Source: Burkholderiaceae bacterium
GTDB lineage: Bacteria; Pseudomonadota; Gammaproteobacteria; Burkholderiales; Burkholderiaceae_C
Length of the DNA: 8,709 nt
Reading direction: 5' to 3'
NCBI GenBank assembly: GCA_023262365.1
Contig: JALRBF010000102.1
Coordinates: forward strand, 1-8,709
Positions 6,735 to 8,709 of the stretch are shown here, piece by piece. Within the stretch, counting starts at the first letter, position 1. Each line of letters starts with the position of its first letter. Under the pieces are notes generated by a model. That model worked only from the letters and a program-made list of their open reading frames with translations, was not told where the DNA came from and searched no databases. Made by a program: the position numbers and the translations under genes.

Positions 6735-7870
6735 CCGCCGATGTAACTCATTTCAATTTTTGGGGCGTTGGCCTCAGACGCTTGTGCCAAGCCCCGCAGC
6801 GCCGAGTATTGATTGGTGCGCGCTTGCCATATGCCGGCAATCGCGGCGCTGAGTGTGGCGGTGTCAACCGGTTGGCGCAGCCATTGGCGCAAGTCGTGTC
6901 CTTGGCTGGCAAACAAACACAAAAACAGCCGCCCCTCGGTGGACAGTCGGGCGCGGTTGCAGTCCCCACAAAACGCCTGGGTTACGCTGGAAATGAGGCC
7001 AATTTCACCCAGGTTGGGGTCGTGCTGGCCCTGCTCGTCGGCGTAGCCCCAGCGCTGCGCGGTCTCGCCCGGCGTGCTGGCCGCCAAGGCCACCAGCGGG
7101 TACACCGCGTGAATGCGCTGGCGTACCTCGGCGCTGGGCACCACCTGGGTCATTTGCCAGCCGTTGGTGTCGCCCACGTCCATGTACTCAATGAGGCGCA
7201 GCGTAATGCCGGTGCCGCGAAAATGCGCGGCCATGGGCACGATTTGGTCTTCGTTAACGCCGCGCTGCACCACCATGTTCACCTTAATGCTGGCAAATCC
7301 CGCGCGTTGCGCCGCCTCAATGCCCGCAAGCACATCGTCCACGGCAAAGTCCATGTCGTTCATGCGTCGAAACGTAGCATCGTCCAATGCGTCTAGGCTA
7401 ATCGTCAGGCGCTGCAGCCCGGCGTCGCGCAGCGCATGGGCTTGGCGCGCCAGCAAGCTGGCGTTGGTGGTTAGGGTCAGGTCAAGCGGCGCGCCGTTGG
7501 CGTGGCGCAGCCCGGCCAGTTGACCAATGAGGGTGGGCAAGCCCTTGCGCAGCAGCGGCTCGCCCCCGGTGATACGAATTTTTTTGATGCCCAGTGGCAA
7601 GCACGCCCGGGCCACTTGCGTGATTTCTTCAAACGACAGCAGCTCGGTCTGCGGCAAAAACCGATGATTGCGGCCAAACACACTTTTGGGCATGCAATAG
7701 CTGCAGCGAAAGTTGCAGCGGTCGGTTACGCTGATGCGCAAGTCGCGCAGCGGCCGCCCCAGGGTGTCGCGTAAATTGGGGCCAACCGCCGCGGGCTCGG
7801 CAAGCAAAGCGGCCCCCGCAGGGGCCGCGTGCAAGGGGATGGTGGTGCCTTTGAGCGTGGACATCCCCAT
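6731..7870 (-). CDS. moaA: GTP 3',8-cyclase MoaA, molybdenum cofactor biosynthesis
   Basis: MoaA is a radical-SAM enzyme that, with MoaC, turns GTP into cyclic pyranopterin monophosphate, the first step of molybdenum cofactor synthesis. The 379-aa product has the N-terminal cluster CNFRCSYC (C52, C56, C59) and the SAM-binding GGEP (102-105). It also has the second cluster C301-x2-C304-x13-C318 in [19 protein letters not shown], and the conserved C-terminal Gly-Gly, here MSYIGG. About 30 extra N-terminal residues precede the conserved start compared with E. coli MoaA. Two close ATGs, 7870 and 7864, are possible and no clear Shine-Dalgarno favours either. The gene follows hppA by 16 nt on the same strand, so readthrough is likely. 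No other molybdenum gene is in the window. Its stop shares a CTAG with rnhA. Confidence 0.97.
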   Translation of the reverse strand: MGMSTLKGTTIPLHAAPAGAALLAEPAAVGPNLRDTLGRPLRDLRISVTDRCNFRCSYCMPKSVFGRNHRFLPQTELLSFEEITQVARACLPLGIKKIRITGGEPLLRKGLPTLIGQLAGLRHANGAPLDLTLTTNASLLARQAHALRDAGLQRLTISLDALDDATFRRMNDMDFAVDDVLAGIEAAQRAGFASIKVNMVVQRGVNEDQIVPMAAHFRGTGITLRLIEYMDVGDTNGWQMTQVVPSAEVRQRIHAVYPLVALAASTPGETAQRWGYADEQGQHDPNLGEIGLISSVTQAFCGDCNRARLSTEGRLFLCLFASQGHDLRQWLRQPVDTATLSAAIAGIWQARTNQYSALRGLAQASEANAPKIEMSYIGG

Positions 7871-7886
7871 ATGTTAAAGCAGCGCG

Positions 7887-8709
7887 CTACACCAACAACG
7901 GCACAATCAGCAGGGCCACAATGTTTATGATCTTAATCAACGGGTTAATGGCCGGGCCAGCGGTGTCCTTGTAGGGGTCACCCACGGTGTCACCGGTAAC
8001 GGCGGCCTTATGTGCCTCGCTGCCTTTGCCGCCAAAGTGACCGTCTTCGATGTACTTTTTGGCGTTGTCCCAGGCCCCGCCACCAGTACACATGGAAATC
8101 GCCACAAACAAGCCGGTAACGATGGTGCCCATGAGCAAGCCACCCAGTGCCACGGGCCCAAGCAGCAAGCCCACCACAATGGGCACCGCCACAGGCAACA
8201 GTGAGGGCAGCACCATCTCTTTAATGGCCGCAGCGGTCAGCATGTCCACGGCGCGGCCGTATTCGGGCTTGGCCGTGCCTTCCATGATGCCCGGAATCTC
8301 GTTGAACTGGCGGCGCACCTCCACCACCACCGCACCGGCGGCGCGGCCCACGGCCTCCATGGCCATGGCGCCAAACAGGTAGGGCACCAAGCCGCCAATA
8401 AACAGGCCAATGATGACCTTGGGGTCGCTCAGGTCAAACGCCAGCGACTGGCCATAGCCCTCGAGCTTGTGGGTGTAGTCGGCAAACAGCACCAACGCGG
8501 CCAAGCCAGCCGAGCCAATGGCGTAGCCCTTGGTTACGGCCTTGGTGGTGTTGCCCACGGCGTCCAGCGGGTCGGTGATGTCGCGCACGGCGCTGGGCAA
8601 TTCGGCCATTTCGGCAATGCCCCCGGCGTTGTCGGTGATGGGGCCATAGGCGTCTAGGGCCACCACAATGCCTGCCATGCTGAGCATGGAGGTGGCGGCA
8701 ATGGCCACG
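7887..8709 (-). CDS. hppA: Membrane-bound H+-translocating pyrophosphatase, C-terminal part, K+-independent type
   Basis: HppA couples pyrophosphate hydrolysis to ion pumping across the inner membrane. Only the last ~273 codons are seen; the frame is open at the window edge, where GTG 8708 is an internal valine. Family motifs are strong: [20 protein letters not shown] (visible residues 16-35), [20 protein letters not shown] (51-70), [13 protein letters not shown] near 209-221, and [21 protein letters not shown] near 239-259. Hydrophobic segments lie at about 1-20, 61-78, 98-121, 165-205 and 258-273. The residue after GNTT is Lys (codon 8543-8541). Lys here marks K+-independent H+ pumps, whereas K+-dependent members have Ala, so this is assigned by known family rules as a proton pump. 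The catalytic DVGADLVGKVE region lies outside. moaA follows by 16 nt. Confidence 0.97.
   Translation of the reverse strand, partial: VAIAATSMLSMAGIVVALDAYGPITDNAGGIAEMAELPSAVRDITDPLDAVGNTTKAVTKGYAIGSAGLAALVLFADYTHKLEGYGQSLAFDLSDPKVIIGLFIGGLVPYLFGAMAMEAVGRAAGAVVVEVRRQFNEIPGIMEGTAKPEYGRAVDMLTAAAIKEMVLPSLLPVAVPIVVGLLLGPVALGGLLMGTIVTGLFVAISMCTGGGAWDNAKKYIEDGHFGGKGSEAHKAAVTGDTVGDPYKDTAGPAINPLIKIINIVALLIVPLLV

Noticed and set aside
6497..7396. 299-codon plus-strand open frame across rnhA and antisense to moaA
   Set aside because: It starts inside rnhA in another frame and runs opposite the moaA radical-SAM domain. Its Arg/Ala/His-rich composition is a frame shadow.
1..8709. Novel defence, toxin-antitoxin, mobile or CRISPR-type system
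   Set aside because: All sizeable frames are explained by housekeeping genes or their shadows. No repeats arrayed with spacers, no transposase or integrase, and no toxin-antitoxin-like small pair is visible.

Overview
The window reads as core chromosome of a GC-rich betaproteobacterium, most likely Burkholderiales. That placement is inferred from protein resemblance, from the 4.5S RNA lying beside dnaX, and from two familiar housekeeping blocks (dnaX-ybaB-recR and mltD-gloB-yafS-rnhA). It contains no mobile element, CRISPR array, tRNA or rRNA that I can support. I do not see an undescribed multi-gene system. The interest lies in gene junctions, recoding and transcript architecture.

Layout. 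Positions 3-410 hold the 3' end of a plus-strand gene that resembles the C-terminus of HDOD-type signalling proteins. Its stop codon overlaps the 3' end of a minus-strand 4.5S signal-recognition-particle RNA (409-502). The plus-strand replication/repair block follows: dnaX (576-2297, with an A10 slippery tract at the tau/gamma boundary), the YbaB/EbfC nucleoid protein (2315-2647) and recR (2657-3253). recR converges on mltD, and their stop codons share a CTAG inside a perfect 18-bp palindrome. mltD (4743-3250) and gloB (5522-4740) form a minus-strand pair joined by an ATGA overlap. gloB is divergent from a YafS-like methyltransferase gene (5521-6300), and the two start codons overlap in one CATG. 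The methyltransferase gene overlaps rnhA (6297-6734) by ATGA. rnhA converges on moaA (7870-6731), again through a shared CTAG. moaA lies 16 nt behind hppA, a K+-independent-type H+-pumping pyrophosphatase whose 5' part lies outside the window.

How the genes relate. dnaX, ybaB and recR supply the clamp-loader ATPase, a nucleoid-associated DNA-binding protein and a recombinational-repair factor, a very common bacterial grouping. rnhA removes RNA from RNA:DNA hybrids. MltD remodels peptidoglycan, GloB detoxifies S-lactoylglutathione, MoaA starts molybdenum cofactor synthesis and HppA energises the membrane from pyrophosphate. These last four look like neighbours rather than one pathway.

The DNA is very compact. 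Apart from 411-575, which holds the SRP RNA and promoter-like sequences, no gap exceeds 20 bp, and four gene junctions overlap by 3-4 bp. The first partial gene uses Ile codons differently from the rest.
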